64,000 nt of DNA, from assembly GCF_016097555.1 (NCBI RefSeq), contig NC_054704.1, positions 31,052,959 through 31,116,958 of the forward strand. Reading direction: 5' to 3'. The stretch's first letter is position 1, and every line of letters starts with the position of its first letter. Under the pieces are notes generated by a model that was given only the letters and a program-made list of their open reading frames with translations, was not told the DNA's origin and did no database searches. A program made the translations under genes and the position numbers. This DNA comes from Gigantopelta aegis (taxonomy: Eukaryota > Mollusca > Gastropoda > Neomphalida > Peltospiridae). Below are positions 53,891 through 64,000 of the stretch, piece by piece.

Positions 53891-54454
53891 TTTGTTTTAC
53901 ACAATCGCATTCTGATGCAGGAGAGTCAGTCGGCCACTGATCTGTGTATTCACACGGTCAATCTGAGCTAGTAGCCTTTAGACCGTCGTTGAAAATAATT
54001 GTTTTCAGGAGCAGATCCAGGAATTATTTTGCGGGTGGGTGGGAGACTAACCAGAAAAGGGCAAATGGAACAACACGTCAAAAATAATAATTAATAATCC
54101 ACTTTTGTGACTGTTTAGTGTGTGTCACTATATTAAAATGTATCATTATTAACAAGGGGTCTAACCGTCCTGCTTCAAAATTATTTGTTTAATTTTAATA
54201 TTTAAACGGGCGGATTAGCCTATATCCGGCTAAAAAAAAAACCTACCCCCACCACGTAGATAACCTGCAAAAATTATAATTTCAAATTATAAACATTTAC
54301 ATATTGTTTCGGACCCCCACCTAAAGCATAATTCGCCCCCGTAAAATACTAAAATAAATACTAAATACTAAACAGTCCCAAAGTTGATATTTTGCTGATA
54401 TGTCATTTCTTTCTATTTTCAAGCCTTTGTTCCTTTCAGTTTTAAAAGTCATCA

Positions 54455-54455
<1 letters not shown>

Positions 54456-54525
<70 letters not shown>

Positions 54526-54600
54526 GATATATACGATAATAAACGAAAACAATTATTTATTATTAGTAATAATAATATTAATTATTATTATTATATACTA
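54456..54600. repeat. ATA/ATT trinucleotide tract
   Basis: AAT repeats at 54459-54490 run into ATT repeats at 54494-54524, forming a self-complementary tract. An open frame across it (polyisoleucine) is not a gene. Confidence 0.9.
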
Positions 54601-55126
54601 GAATGCCAGAAATCAAATATAATTCAACTTGTTGAAACAATGAAAGTACACAACGAAAATAATAAGGATCGCGCTCCTTTACTTTTGACACGCCCCGTAT
54701 ATCTGACGTCATGGGACGCCATCGTTGATTTTCAATCGATTTTAGAAATTGCTAATTAGGGGCGTAATCAGGGGGGTGGGAACCCTATGGAGTTGCAAAT
54801 GATCATAAAATATGTCCGGCAGGATCCACAAACGTGCTGAAAGTGCTAACATGTTGGAAATAGTGTTTTTGAAGGCGTAAGCCTCTATTTTTCGAAAGTG
54901 ATCCGGAACTGGACAAAGTGATCCGCAACTGGCGTAAGTACGCCAGCTCGAACAACACTGTTTTTGGTGCCAAATGTTTACCTAAATTTACATTTATATC
55001 ACTGTTTATTTATATGGTTGATTATCTTTATTACCAAGAATTTCTTTTAAAGTCATACGCGCGCATGTTGACAGAATTCACAATTTTGTTTGAAGTGATC
55101 CGGAACTGGCGCATCACCTGTATATA

Positions 55127-56128
55127 CAGTGCTGTCCGGTGTATCGGCGCACCTAAGCTTTCAAGGACCAGTTTCTATGTGAACATTGTGAAATATTTAA
55201 TAAAATGCGTCTCTCACCAATGAAGAAGTGCATAATCTGAAATACACTACAAACTGTTTTATGTCTGTAGTAAATAAACATTTTAAAATGGTGCATAAAT
55301 ATAGGCACCCCCTTGTATCCAAAACGATTTGCATGTCCGGTGATTCGGCGCAGTAGATGTAGATCGTTGACCCCCGCTAATTATAAACCGCCCATGACCT
55401 CACTTTTAGCCTATAAACGCTACACTATTGTCCCAGAATTATTTTAGTACTTTTTTGTTTTGTCTTGTTAAAAATATTACTATGAAAATGAACGATCACA
55501 TATGACCCATCTCATGATCAGTTTCGGAATCGTTTTCTTGAGTGGCACAGTACTGCAGATGCATACATGTTCATTGTCATGCATGGCTAAGATGCCTACA
55601 TGGATTTTATTTTTCTCGGGTAGATTGTGCACACACGTGGATCTTATTTCGCTTTTATTTTTATAACAATGTGACAATTGTGAAATGGAATGACTGTCAA
55701 TTAAGGTGTAAAATTTTCGTTTTGTTTGCATTTTCCTGTGTTTTCTTTTTCGGTTTAAATAAAAAAATAACCCAACAAAAATAATTACATTTATACTGTT
55801 TACTATCATTTTTAAAATGCGGGAAAGGTGTTTTTAGACTGGTTTTAACATTCTTAATATCAATAAGGATGACCTACTTCGCGTTTATAAACACGAAAAC
55901 AGGTGAATGATTTATTTTGAAATTATTATATAATTATTGATAATTCTAAAAAAAATATTTTAATTCCACCCTTAAAAATAAATATGTTGATACTTGATTA
56001 ACTATTGAAAAAGGAATTGAACTTTAATTCGTTAAAAACTCCGACAACATGACAACTTCCTAAGCATACTCATGCAAAATACCAAGTGCGCCGAATCATC
56101 GGACGCGCCGATACACGGGACACGGTTG
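55127..56128. mobile_element. Second IR/DR-type element, 1.0 kb
   Basis: Termini CAGTGCTGTCCGGTGTATCG (55127) and the inverted CGATACACGGGACACGGTTG (ending 56128) are flanked by TA. A second motif, TCCGGTGATTCGGCGCA (55335) and GCGCCGAATCATCGGA (56088), lies inside each end. It starts 6 bases after the end of the 2.6-kb element and stops 80 bases short of exon c of the SOD-fold gene. Confidence 0.75.
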
Positions 56129-56207
56129 TATATATATATATGTTATCACCAGAGTTTTTTTCGGTATCGTCAGTATCATATATTAGGAATAAAAATTGTG
56201 TTTATAC

Positions 56208-56347
56208 CTTGGAATTATATTTCCTGTGGATGCCTCAGTGCACGTGTCTTCACTTCGTGATCGCTCTGTCAACATGACGAAGACACTGCCCATCGCATAA
56301 CCAGTCGATGGTGAACCGGTCGACAGAGCCACATCCATTTCCACGCC
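56208..56347 (-). CDS. Exon c of the SOD-fold protein gene
   Basis: Acceptor TCTTTCCTCTGTAG and donor AAG|GTATAA bound 140 bases, phase 0 in and phase 2 out. Text: GVEMDVALSTGSPSTGYAMG, SVFVMLTERSRSEDTCTEAS, TGNIIP. By SOD-fold alignment, SVFVML replaces the FHVHE strand that carries two copper-ligand histidines, and CTEASTGNIIP replaces C-x-x-AGxHFNP, keeping the Cys of the conserved disulfide but losing the His. Confidence 0.7.
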
Positions 56348-57810
56348 CTACAGAGGAAAGACAACAAATTCATTGTTTACAAGGAACCATTGTTGGAATT
56401 CAACTATTTTGAAACAATCAAAATAAGTCCATGTCATATCAATAATTCTTTGACTTTCATTTCAACCAGCCAGATGACTGACCTGTTATAACCTATTTTT
56501 TATAAATCCAGGAACATCCTAACAAAAGGAACGATTTGAAACACCCAATACACAGATATAAGCATAGGAAACGCGGGGCGGTGGTTAGGGTGGGTGCGGG
56601 GTGCGGTTCACGCGGGCACTGTTCCCAAACCGCTATAAATTATGCACTGGTCCTGGCACATCAATTGAAAGGCGCATTAATACATTACTGCCCGTCCCTC
56701 CCCCCACAGTTGGTCACAGACAACAATCATTTACACTATACATTTCTATGTAGCGCTTTTATTAATGCCTTTGAATTTTTAATATTCACCTTTGCCTACC
56801 GAGGGCAACATGTCCTAACAAGGACAACCCCTGTTGTTTAGTTCTTTCTCCTAAAAGTGTGAGAACACCTATTTTACACTAAAAGTACTGCATTTACATT
56901 TACTGGAATTACCACAAATATGTCTTCATGTTTTCATACTACATTGTCTCCCCTATCAACTGCCGTCTAATAGCTACCACTATAAATATAGAATACCAGT
57001 CTACTACGTTTTGTCATATTTTACAATTTTTATGCCTTTTTTTTTTTTTTTTTTGGCTGAAAATAAACGCAAGTCTATATGACGTGCAGATCTACATAGC
57101 TGATTGCTAGTGACGTCAGATGCTGTTCCAGTGTAAACATTCTTTGCAGGAAGCTATTTGCTTTTTTGTTTCAAAATGTTTAATTCAAAAACGCTGGCTA
57201 GTTCCGAACAGGAGCGAATAATGGAGAATTGAAAAATAAGAGGTTATTTGACGTTACGGGAAGTGTAAATGTTATATTTATTTATACAGTTCAACAATTA
57301 TTGCTGTAAATGGATGTTTGAAAAAAAGAGTAATTTCTTAGTTACATGATAATACATAGCAACGCTAAGGTTATCATGCTAGCAACGGAGGAGTTATATG
57401 CAGTGACATAATAACACTTAAAATTATCATGTAGGGTCAGGTCACAGGAAGCATGTTTGCATGATAAAGCTGTTTACCTTAAAATAATCACAGGAAAATA
57501 GCAGACTACTTGTACGGACATACTGCCGGAATCGGTCAACCAAATGGGAAGATAAAATGTGACTGTGGCCTATAGCTTACATCGTATGCGTATCTGGCTA
57601 CAATAGCAAACGATGCCGATGCATTTTGGAAAACTAACTTGATAAATCTTCGACGATCCCGTAACCAAAAATATTTCTTTAGAAGCCATCAGGAAGAAAA
57701 AGGTGGAAGCAGCACGCATAGATTTACACAGATTGTTTTGTATACCAAATTTTATGGGTTTTTAAAATTTATAATCTGTCACAATTCCCAAGACGAGGTC
57801 GGTCTAGAAT

Positions 57811-57962
57811 CAATCCCTATAGGTGGGCCCATGGGGTTATCTCTCGTTCCAGCCAGGGCACAACGACAGGCCGTGCTTTGAATTTCCTTTCTAAATTACT
57901 AATGTTTGACATCCAATAGCCGATGATTGTGCTCTAGTGGTGTCGTTGAACAAAATAAACTA
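57811..57962 (+). repeat. SINE fragment
   Basis: GTTCCAGCCAGGGCACAACG, ATGTTTGACATCCAATAGCC and CTCTAGTGGTGTCGTTGAAC identify body and tail of the common SINE with internal deletions. Confidence 0.75.
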
Positions 57963-58131
57963 ATGGACTATTTCACAGGTCTTCGTGTTTTTGGTGGACT
58001 AACAAACGTAGATGCAGATTCAACAGAGTATCCCTACAGTATTATCTACTCATCATCTCTCTGGTGAAACAGGCACATACAATAACAAATACACAAATAA
58101 TTTGATTCGCTCCGTTTGTAATACGATTAAA

Positions 58132-58568
58132 GCCCTGTTCACATGACCAAAATTTACAGTCATGAGTAAAGATACATACATGTATATGCATATTTTACCC
58201 ATGTGTGCAAAACTATATTGACTAAGCGTTTACATGACGACTATGAAAGGAAGATGTCCTTAGTATAATCTCATTTCAACCATTGTAGAAATATTTGGAT
58301 ACATTTGCTCAGGTAAGCCAGTTTTGCGGAGCGTACACATGACCAAAAATAGTTTAAAATACTCGGGCAATCGTTTTACTTATATGCAGATATTAATTTG
58401 CATGTGGTCTCCACTAGGTGCAAATTATTCAAAATTACACATGTGAGTATATTCACTCATGTATGCAAATCCGTTCATATGACTAAATTTACTCAGGTAT
58501 GCAAATTTGCATATATATAAACCAGTACTTTTGTCTGCAATTTATGTGTGCATGTGAATAGGGTTTTA
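58132..58568. mobile_element. MITE with AAAGCCCTGTTCACATG ends
   Basis: Inverted ends AAAGCCCTGTTCACATG and CATGTGAATAGGGTTTT match at 15 of 17 positions. The body contains repeated TCATGTATGCAAAT and ACATGACCAAAA motifs. It ends 41 bases from exon b of the SOD-fold gene. Confidence 0.7.
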
Positions 58569-58608
58569 GTTGACATATCGACGGACAGATGGATTAAAAA
58601 TGACAAAC

Positions 58609-58691
58609 CTGTGTTGTTGGAGATTCTTTAAGTGTCGCCGTTAAAGACATTACGTCATTCCTGGCAACGGCAGCGGTCAGAAAGTCTTTAT
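58609..58691 (-). CDS. Exon b of the SOD-fold protein gene
   Basis: Acceptor TTATTTCTTACAG and donor CAG|GTTTGT bound 83 bases. Two leading bases complete the codon begun in exon a (phase 1), and it ends in phase 0. Text: KDFLTAAVARNDVMSLTATL followed by KESPTTQ, fitting the first beta strands of a SOD-like domain (AxxxLxG...VxGxVxF-type pattern, weakly). The call depends mainly on splice sites and phase agreement with both neighbours. Confidence 0.65.
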
Positions 58692-59828
58692 CTGTAAGAA
58701 ATAAACAACAAATATCTTCATGTATAGACTCGGTGATAACTGAAATTTAATGTTACTGAATTATAAGTCGAAGGCTTGAAACTATATAATCTGAATTAGG
58801 GATAGGACGGTTCGGTTTTTTAATTTTCGGTTCGGTTTTTTGTCCACGGTTCGATTTATTCGCGGTTCCATTTATTCACGATACGTTTTACAAGTAGTAG
58901 AAGTACGCCAATTATCATAACATACATTTTTATAAACTATTTTAAGAGCAAGACATTTTATTTTTAATGGTCGTTTGTAAAATAATTCTAAATATAAAAT
59001 TATATCTTGACTAGATAGCACAAATTTCATTTTTACTATGCCATGTTAGCGTGTTGGGTCTGGGATACATGGGATTTGAGTTCAGTCAGTTGACAAAATA
59101 ATTTGGGGGCGAGAATGCTAGAGATAGTTTCTCCGGTATTTAAAATAAAAATCAGTTGTCTTTAGATACATTCTGGCATACAAACCATATGGGTGTGACC
59201 GTGTCATGTACACATTATAGAAATCTAAAAGAAAGATGTATGTCAAGACATATTTCTGTAATGTTTATTATTACTTTGATGATGTCAAATCTTTGATGAG
59301 AAAGTATGGATTACTTGATATAAGCACAAATACATAATATATACACAAGTTACATAAAAAGCTATCACTGATTAAAAGAAAAAAAGATAAGCAAGCACAA
59401 GTACATGTACATAATATATAATAGTGAATTATTTAACTAGTTATTATTATTTTATTAATTTTTTTTGCTTGTAATGAAAGTGAAAAAAAGTGCAAAGTAG
59501 TTTGCGTATATTGTAGTTCAGGAACTGCGGAGATTTCACGTGTTTACTTCTTTTTTTTCTCCAATTTTGACAACTGCAACGAAACATACTTAAACTGTTT
59601 ATTCTCACCGCTGATTAATCACTGAGGTCAGTCCCTATTTTGGGGTGTTACAATTTTTACGATCCCGGCAAGAAATTCGAGGGTTCTGTGCAGGATCCGA
59701 ACGGCACCTATCGCCCATGCAAACATGTCTGGGTTGAGGGAATCGAATGCTATAATTGGCCGAAATATTTTACACTTTACAGGTCATCGGGATTACCAGC
59801 AATGTGCGAAAACCTTTATATATGTACC

Positions 59829-59864
<36 letters not shown>

Positions 59865-59951
59865 ACCGTGGAGGCTTTTGCGTAAAACGGTTGTCATGGT
59901 TGCAAATTTAATGTAAACATGAACATCTCTGCGCGTAGTAATACAACAAAC

Positions 59952-60056
59952 TACAGTACAGTACTGTACAGTACAGTACAGTACAGTACAGTACAGTACA
60001 GTACAGTACAGTACAGAACAGAACAGAACAGAACAGTACAGCACAGTACAATACAA
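59952..60056. repeat. ACAGT pentanucleotide microsatellite
   Basis: Repeated ACAGT, drifting into ACAGA and ACAAT variants at its right end. Confidence 0.9.
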
Positions 60057-60069
60057 TACAATAATATTT

Positions 60070-60127
60070 GTTATGCGGTTTTTTGACAGGCGTACGGGAT
60101 TGTACGCCCCTCAAAAAACCACGTAAC
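60070..60127. repeat. Short perfect-type hairpin
   Basis: GTTATGCGGTTTTTTGA and TCAAAAAACCACGTAAC are inverted with two mismatches; inside, GGCGTAC and GTACGCC also pair. Confidence 0.75.
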
Positions 60128-60662
60128 GAATTTATTACCTTTTAAATCTTTGTTTTATAATTAAACTAAAATTATAATAACAGTCGAGTGTGAGTTCGAG
60201 TTTAATAACAGAACATAACATCAAATTCCTCAAAATATATTGGATTTTTTGTTAACAAATACCTATGCAAGGTATTACTGCTTTTTTGTTGACTGTTTGG
60301 GTATTAAGGGTGTCAACAAAGATTGCGGGTGGTTTTACCCTGAAAACATTTCGAACCCTGTGTTTCTCAAAGGTAGACAACTCTTAGCGCTTTATTATCT
60401 TGCGTGTTTTAAACGTTTATGATTATGTTGTAATCGTATCGGGAAAACAAAATTGAAGACCCGTAGCCAAACAAAAATATTTGTCGTGTTGTACTAACTT
60501 ATAGAACCTGTAAAAAAGCATGTCAAGTTATTACTTAAAATATGTTCGTGATAATTAGCCCAAGTTCTAACACAGTAACTGATTACACAATGCTATATTC
60601 TAACATTGGCTTTCAATACGCGAAAAACCATTCCCAGTCTGGAGCTCCTCGCGGTGAGACGT

Positions 60663-60850
60663 GTTTGTTTCGCTTGTGCACACTGTACGTGCTTTCAAGG
60701 CTCGACTTGGGGATCCTTCACTTTGTTGTTTTTGTCAGCGAAGTGAAGTTTTCTACTGGGATGTATGCGGCCATTGGAACTGATTGAACGCTGGAACGCT
60801 TCTCGTTTCGACAGTCTGCACCACCAGGTTGGATTCTTTTTTAGCGAGAT
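60663..60850 (+). repeat. Dispersed repeat segment shared with 53685-53890
   Basis: See the blocks listed for 53685-53890. The stretch from here to about 61400 is less AT-rich than its surroundings but has no recognisable protein or splice structure. Confidence 0.45.
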
Positions 60851-62317
60851 TCCTCGCCTCCACGTCATTTTTTCGTCTGACTATGTTGACTTGTTTTTTT
60901 TCGTGACTCGTATGACGGCCATTCTGCAGAACGCCTCGGTTGTTCGTGTTTAGTCTCTACATGTCCGAGCCTGTCCTAACAGCACTGGAAGATTGACCAC
61001 CCCACTCTAAGAAGAAATAGGAAGCGGAGTCGGCCCCTACTACTATTTTTCTAGACTTTACTTTGTTTTATTGTGATACCATCTCGTATCCTCCGGAGTC
61101 GGGCCCGTCCGCACCACTATACCAACCCGTGACGACTGGACTATACCCTAGTCTGATTCTCTCTCTCGTTCAGACGGATCCGGCTTCTCAAGATCTGTAT
61201 TTCAGCACAGCACTACACCTTCAACGTCTATTGGCTGTCAATCTAGGGGTTTTCTTGACGGGATGCAACCCATCTCGTCCCTACAAGCTGTGCACCCTAA
61301 CGGCCTTAACGAGGCCACTCACGTGGGCATATAGATCAGACTTTAAACTTTTAGACCTTCGTTCAAAAGTTTATGTCGAAATTACTTTCTTTTTTTAATA
61401 TTAAATAGTCCGATCCTCTCTTCTTTCTCTTATTTATTTTTGGAATGTCCTTCTAACATGCTCCAAATTATATAAATATTCGACCGAGCAGACAATTCTT
61501 TTTATTTTTGGCCTCCCCCTCCCCCCTCCCCTCCCCCCTCCCGAGTCAGGCCACCAATCTTATCTAATTTCTGTTTGACCACCCGATCTAATTTAGCGAC
61601 CAAATTTAATGAGTAGAATTTTCTTTATTAATTATATTAATTAGAGATGCGCATCAAAATTTTATAGGCCCACTATTTAATTTTTGGATGTAAATTTCAA
61701 AATTGTCCGCTTAATTTTTTCTGTCCCGGGACAAGCTCCTGGCTATCCAGAGACAGGTCCCAGGACGGACATGCTCGAAACTCTAGTGGCATGTAAAAAT
61801 TATTCGCACTCGCACTCGCACGCGAAACGCTACAATCTAGCACATTTTTTGGCCAAACGTGCTCAAGAAATCTTCAAATAAACAGTAAAAATTAAATTTA
61901 CGGAATTGTGGTATTCCCATTCATAATGAATTCAAGACTCAACAAATTTAATCAGTAAGGCGTGTTGTAGAAAATGTCGTCGGTCTCATCCGCAGTTTGT
62001 ATTTTCGTACAACCAGTCGAGAAAGTCATGTGACATTTCGTACACCCAGGCAAATTCCGTATTTTCCCGCAAATGACACGGTGTACTTGTGGTATACATT
62101 GGCTATTGACCAATCAAAACGCATGAAATTTATCTGAAAGGTAATAAAATCAATATAACATAACTGTTTTTTGCGGGTCATTTCCAGTAACCAAAAGACT
62201 TAGATTTAAAAAAAGAGAAAAAGTTGAATTATCGAAAACATAAATATTTTGTAACTGGTATGTTGTATTTGTATGAGTATTTGTATTTACTGACAACTGT
62301 TTTGTAAAAGTTCTTAC

Positions 62318-62968
62318 CATATTTGTCGTCCACAGTTGTGTCGCTCATTTCTTTGGATTCCTTTGGGTCGTGTCTGTTCCAACCGTGGTTCCAGTGACTG
62401 TCACTGTTCCAGTCATTGGTCTCATCGTGATTCCAATCTCCGTTTCTGCCAGACTGCCAACTATTATCCCACTGGTTACCCCTGCCGTTACCCCAGCCGT
62501 TACCCCAGCCGTTGTCCCATGTTTTGCCCCATATGTTGCCCCAGCCGTTGCCCCAGCCGGTGTTCCCATTCCACGCACTACGGCCATTCCCTGAGTTCCA
62601 GATGGTATTCATTCTTGTGTTTGGATCGGCGGCGACGGCGGCACTGCCACCCATAACAGCCCTTGTGCCACCCGGAACAGCCGCCGCACTGCCACCCCAA
62701 ACAGATCCCATGCCACCCGGAACAGCCGCCGCACTGCCACCCCAAACAGATCCCATGCCACCCGGAACAGCCGTCGCACTGCCACCCCAAACAGATCCCA
62801 TGCCACCCGGAACAGCCGCCGCACTGCCACCCCAAACAGATCCCATGCCACCCGGAACAGCCGCCGCACTGCCACCCCAAACAGATCCCATGCGACCCGG
62901 AACAGCCGCCGCACTGCCACTCCAAACAGCCCCTGTACCTTGCCACTGGCCGCTGGATAGTTTGAGTC
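62318..62968 (-). CDS. Exon a of the SOD-fold protein gene: repeat-rich region
   Basis: Acceptor CACTGTTTTTCAG and donor ATG|GTAAGA bound 651 bases with intron phase 1 on both sides. Residues about 12-103 hold six 15-residue repeats of the type WGGSAAAVPGGMGSV. Residues about 118-185 are rich in Trp, Gly and Asn (WGNGWGN, WDNGWGNGWGN, NQWDNSW). Then an Asp/His/Ser-rich stretch (DWNSDSHWNHGWNRHDPKES) leads into the SOD-like exons. Such Gly/Ala/Trp low-complexity domains occur in secreted structural or shell-matrix proteins. A signal peptide, if any, lies upstream and was not found. The same bases are open in other frames because of the repeats; only this frame has matching splice sites. Confidence 0.7.
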
Positions 62969-63270
62969 CTGAAAAACAGTGTATTAAATGAATGGGTAAC
63001 AGTTTTTTTGGTGTGTGCTTTTTTGTTTCCATATTAAAATATTTTAATCCAGTGAAATATTTTGTAAGATATAAATACTGCGTAATATACGGGTTTTTAG
63101 TTGGATCATCCATTCTATACTAGTACTGTTCTTAGTTTGAATGTTATTTATCTTTTCTAAATTGATGGAATATTCAGATATACCTTTACTGTTTAGTAGG
63201 AAATTCTAGGATGTGCCCAAATAAATCAAACATGAATTTTGACCAGGCACTTTTGTAACACTCCATCATA

Positions 63271-63315
<45 letters not shown>

Positions 63316-63725
63316 GCCCACACACCCTTGATTTCCGCTTTCCACTGGCTAGTCGTTCATATATAGGGGCCTAATTTAGTAAACTCCCTCAACTTTGTAA
63401 TCTTGAAGTGCAGACTTGCGATTTTGCAGCCTAGGAGAAATAGGACGCAGACCTACATTAAATTTAGTTTTAATTTTATTTACACTATAATTATGCTAAA
63501 TTTGATGAAAGAAGAAAGTGACACCGGGATATGAGAGGAAGGACGGTGGTAGCAATAGTGATATCAGTATTGAAAACATGTTGCGCGAGGTAAACCAAAG
63601 TTTGAAACCAAGATCTCGACTGTGATAAAACTGAATTCATCGATTGAATGGATGCTATCTGGAAGTAAAATGTTCATTATAAACTACGACCACTTGGTGT
63701 TAAATGGGTTATTTCGACACTTGGG

Positions 63726-63793
<68 letters not shown>

Positions 63794-63990
63794 GAAGAAG
63801 AGAGAAACCCGTTAGTGCCAAGTTATTCCTATCGAAAAACAGCAAGGTTCCTTTTATATGCACTTTTCATTAGACAGGGCAGTACATACTATGACCTTTG
63901 GACAGGCATTAGATAGAACAAATACAAGTTCATTGAGAGTGATCAGTCCTGCGAAATATTGCATCTCTACTACTGACGCACACCCCGCCA
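62969..63990 (-). other. Upstream intron of the SOD-fold gene or 5' flank
   Basis: No further exon was recognised on the minus strand up to the window edge. The region has CA (63272-63315) and GA (63729-63790) microsatellites and a degraded SINE at about 63785-63905 (GAAACCCGTTAGTGCCAAGT, CCTTTTATATGCAC). Confidence 0.4.
63729..63790. repeat. GA microsatellite
   Basis: Pure AG dinucleotides over about 60 bases; the Arg/Glu open frames across it are artefacts. Confidence 0.95.
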
Positions 63991-64000
63991 CGGATCATAT

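Larger units (their letters stand above)
52496..55120. mobile_element. IR/DR-type DNA transposon, non-autonomous, 2.6 kb
   Basis: Perfect inverted termini of 26 bases, starting CAGGTGATGCGCCAGTTCCG, lie at 52496-52521 and 55095-55120, each flanked by TA. A second motif copy lies inside each end: GATACGCCAGTTGCGGATCA (52892) on the left; GTGATCCGGAACTGG (54898) and GTGATCCGCAACTGGCG (54919) on the right. Two binding-site-like repeats per end is the IR/DR plan of some Tc1-like elements. No transposase seen. The interior includes an ATA/ATT hairpin (54456-54600) and a segment shared with 60663-60850. Confidence 0.8.
50470..56207 (-). other. Intron 3 of the SOD-fold gene
   Basis: Bounded by donor AAG|GTATAA (56208/56207) and acceptor at 50470. 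Nearly all of its 5.7 kb is repeats: T/G runs at 50821-50858, SINE remnant at 50925-51160, CA microsatellite at 51268-51328, a TIR element at 51381-52002, a hairpin at 52306-52472 and two IR/DR elements. Confidence 0.6.
56348..58608 (-). other. Intron 2 of the SOD-fold gene
   Basis: Donor CAG|GTTTGT (58609/58608) and acceptor at 56348. It contains a SINE fragment (57811-57962), a dispersed repeat (57375-57475) and a MITE (58132-58568). Confidence 0.6.
58692..62317 (-). other. Intron 1 of the SOD-fold gene
   Basis: Donor ATG|GTAAGA (62318/62317) and acceptor at 58692. Contents include a poly-A tract (59833-59861), an ACAGT pentanucleotide array (59952-60056), a hairpin (60070-60127) and a C/T-rich tract at 61511-61543. 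No coding exon was identified in it. Confidence 0.6.

Noticed and set aside
55480..55809. Minus-strand open frame as an alternative last exon after exon c
   Set aside because: An acceptor-like CTGCAG and compatible phase exist, but the sequence lies inside an IR/DR transposon and the text does not continue the SOD-like fold, whereas exon d does.
62512..62991. Plus-strand proline-rich and Cys/His-rich open frames over exon a
   Set aside because: Shadows of the repeats; only the minus-strand frame has matching acceptor and donor sites and links to downstream exons.

Overview
The window is eukaryotic genomic DNA, AT-rich, with small exons, long introns and dense transposons. It is most likely from a mollusc. 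The tRNA-headed SINEs ending in a 'gtgtcgttaaacaaaac' or 'gtcgttaaataaaacattt' tail, the many terminal-inverted-repeat MITEs, the TA microsatellites and the Penelope, Tigger and Ty3 relics all fit that. There is no prokaryotic gene organisation.

Host genes. (1) At the left edge, two plus-strand exons (321-400 and 928-1026) form the 3' end of an unidentified gene. (2) On the minus strand, five phase-compatible exons (62968-62318, 58691-58609, 56347-56208, 50469-50322, 48315-48166) form a gene of about 15 kb ending at an AATAAA signal near 48115. Its first visible exon encodes Gly/Ala/Trp/Asn-rich repeats. The other four encode what reads as a Cu/Zn superoxide-dismutase fold in which the metal-binding histidines appear to be replaced. 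Its introns are full of mobile elements.

Mobile elements, left to right. A foldback-like element with GTCATTTCGTACC subrepeats (2542-3188) and a mariner-type MITE (5992-6518). A hAT-like element with 6-bp direct repeats (8239-11692), carrying a SINE and two nearly identical MITE copies. A minus-strand Tigger/pogo transposase relic (about 11961-15430), represented twice around a 200-N gap; one copy carries an extra insertion with a Penelope-like GIY-YIG fragment followed by a complete minimal hammerhead ribozyme (14623-14682). A recent Ty3/Gypsy retrotransposon (18406-23219) with 167-168 bp LTRs, ACACC target duplication, tRNA-Leu-type primer site and three frame breaks. Two head-to-head decayed copies of a Cys-rich coding element around a 14-copy 51-bp minisatellite (about 24000-27720). 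Several MITEs and SINEs. A degraded second Penelope fragment (41830-42253). A Mutator-like element (42998-44830) with a FLYWCH plus MULE transposase ORF, inverted repeats built from GGTCAAAACCCCCTC subrepeats, and a 9-bp target duplication. Two back-to-back IR/DR-type elements (52496-55120 and 55127-56128) inside intron 3 of the dismutase-like gene.

The rest is AT-rich intergenic or intronic sequence with microsatellites. Exon and transposon calls come from reading the sequence, with no database search.
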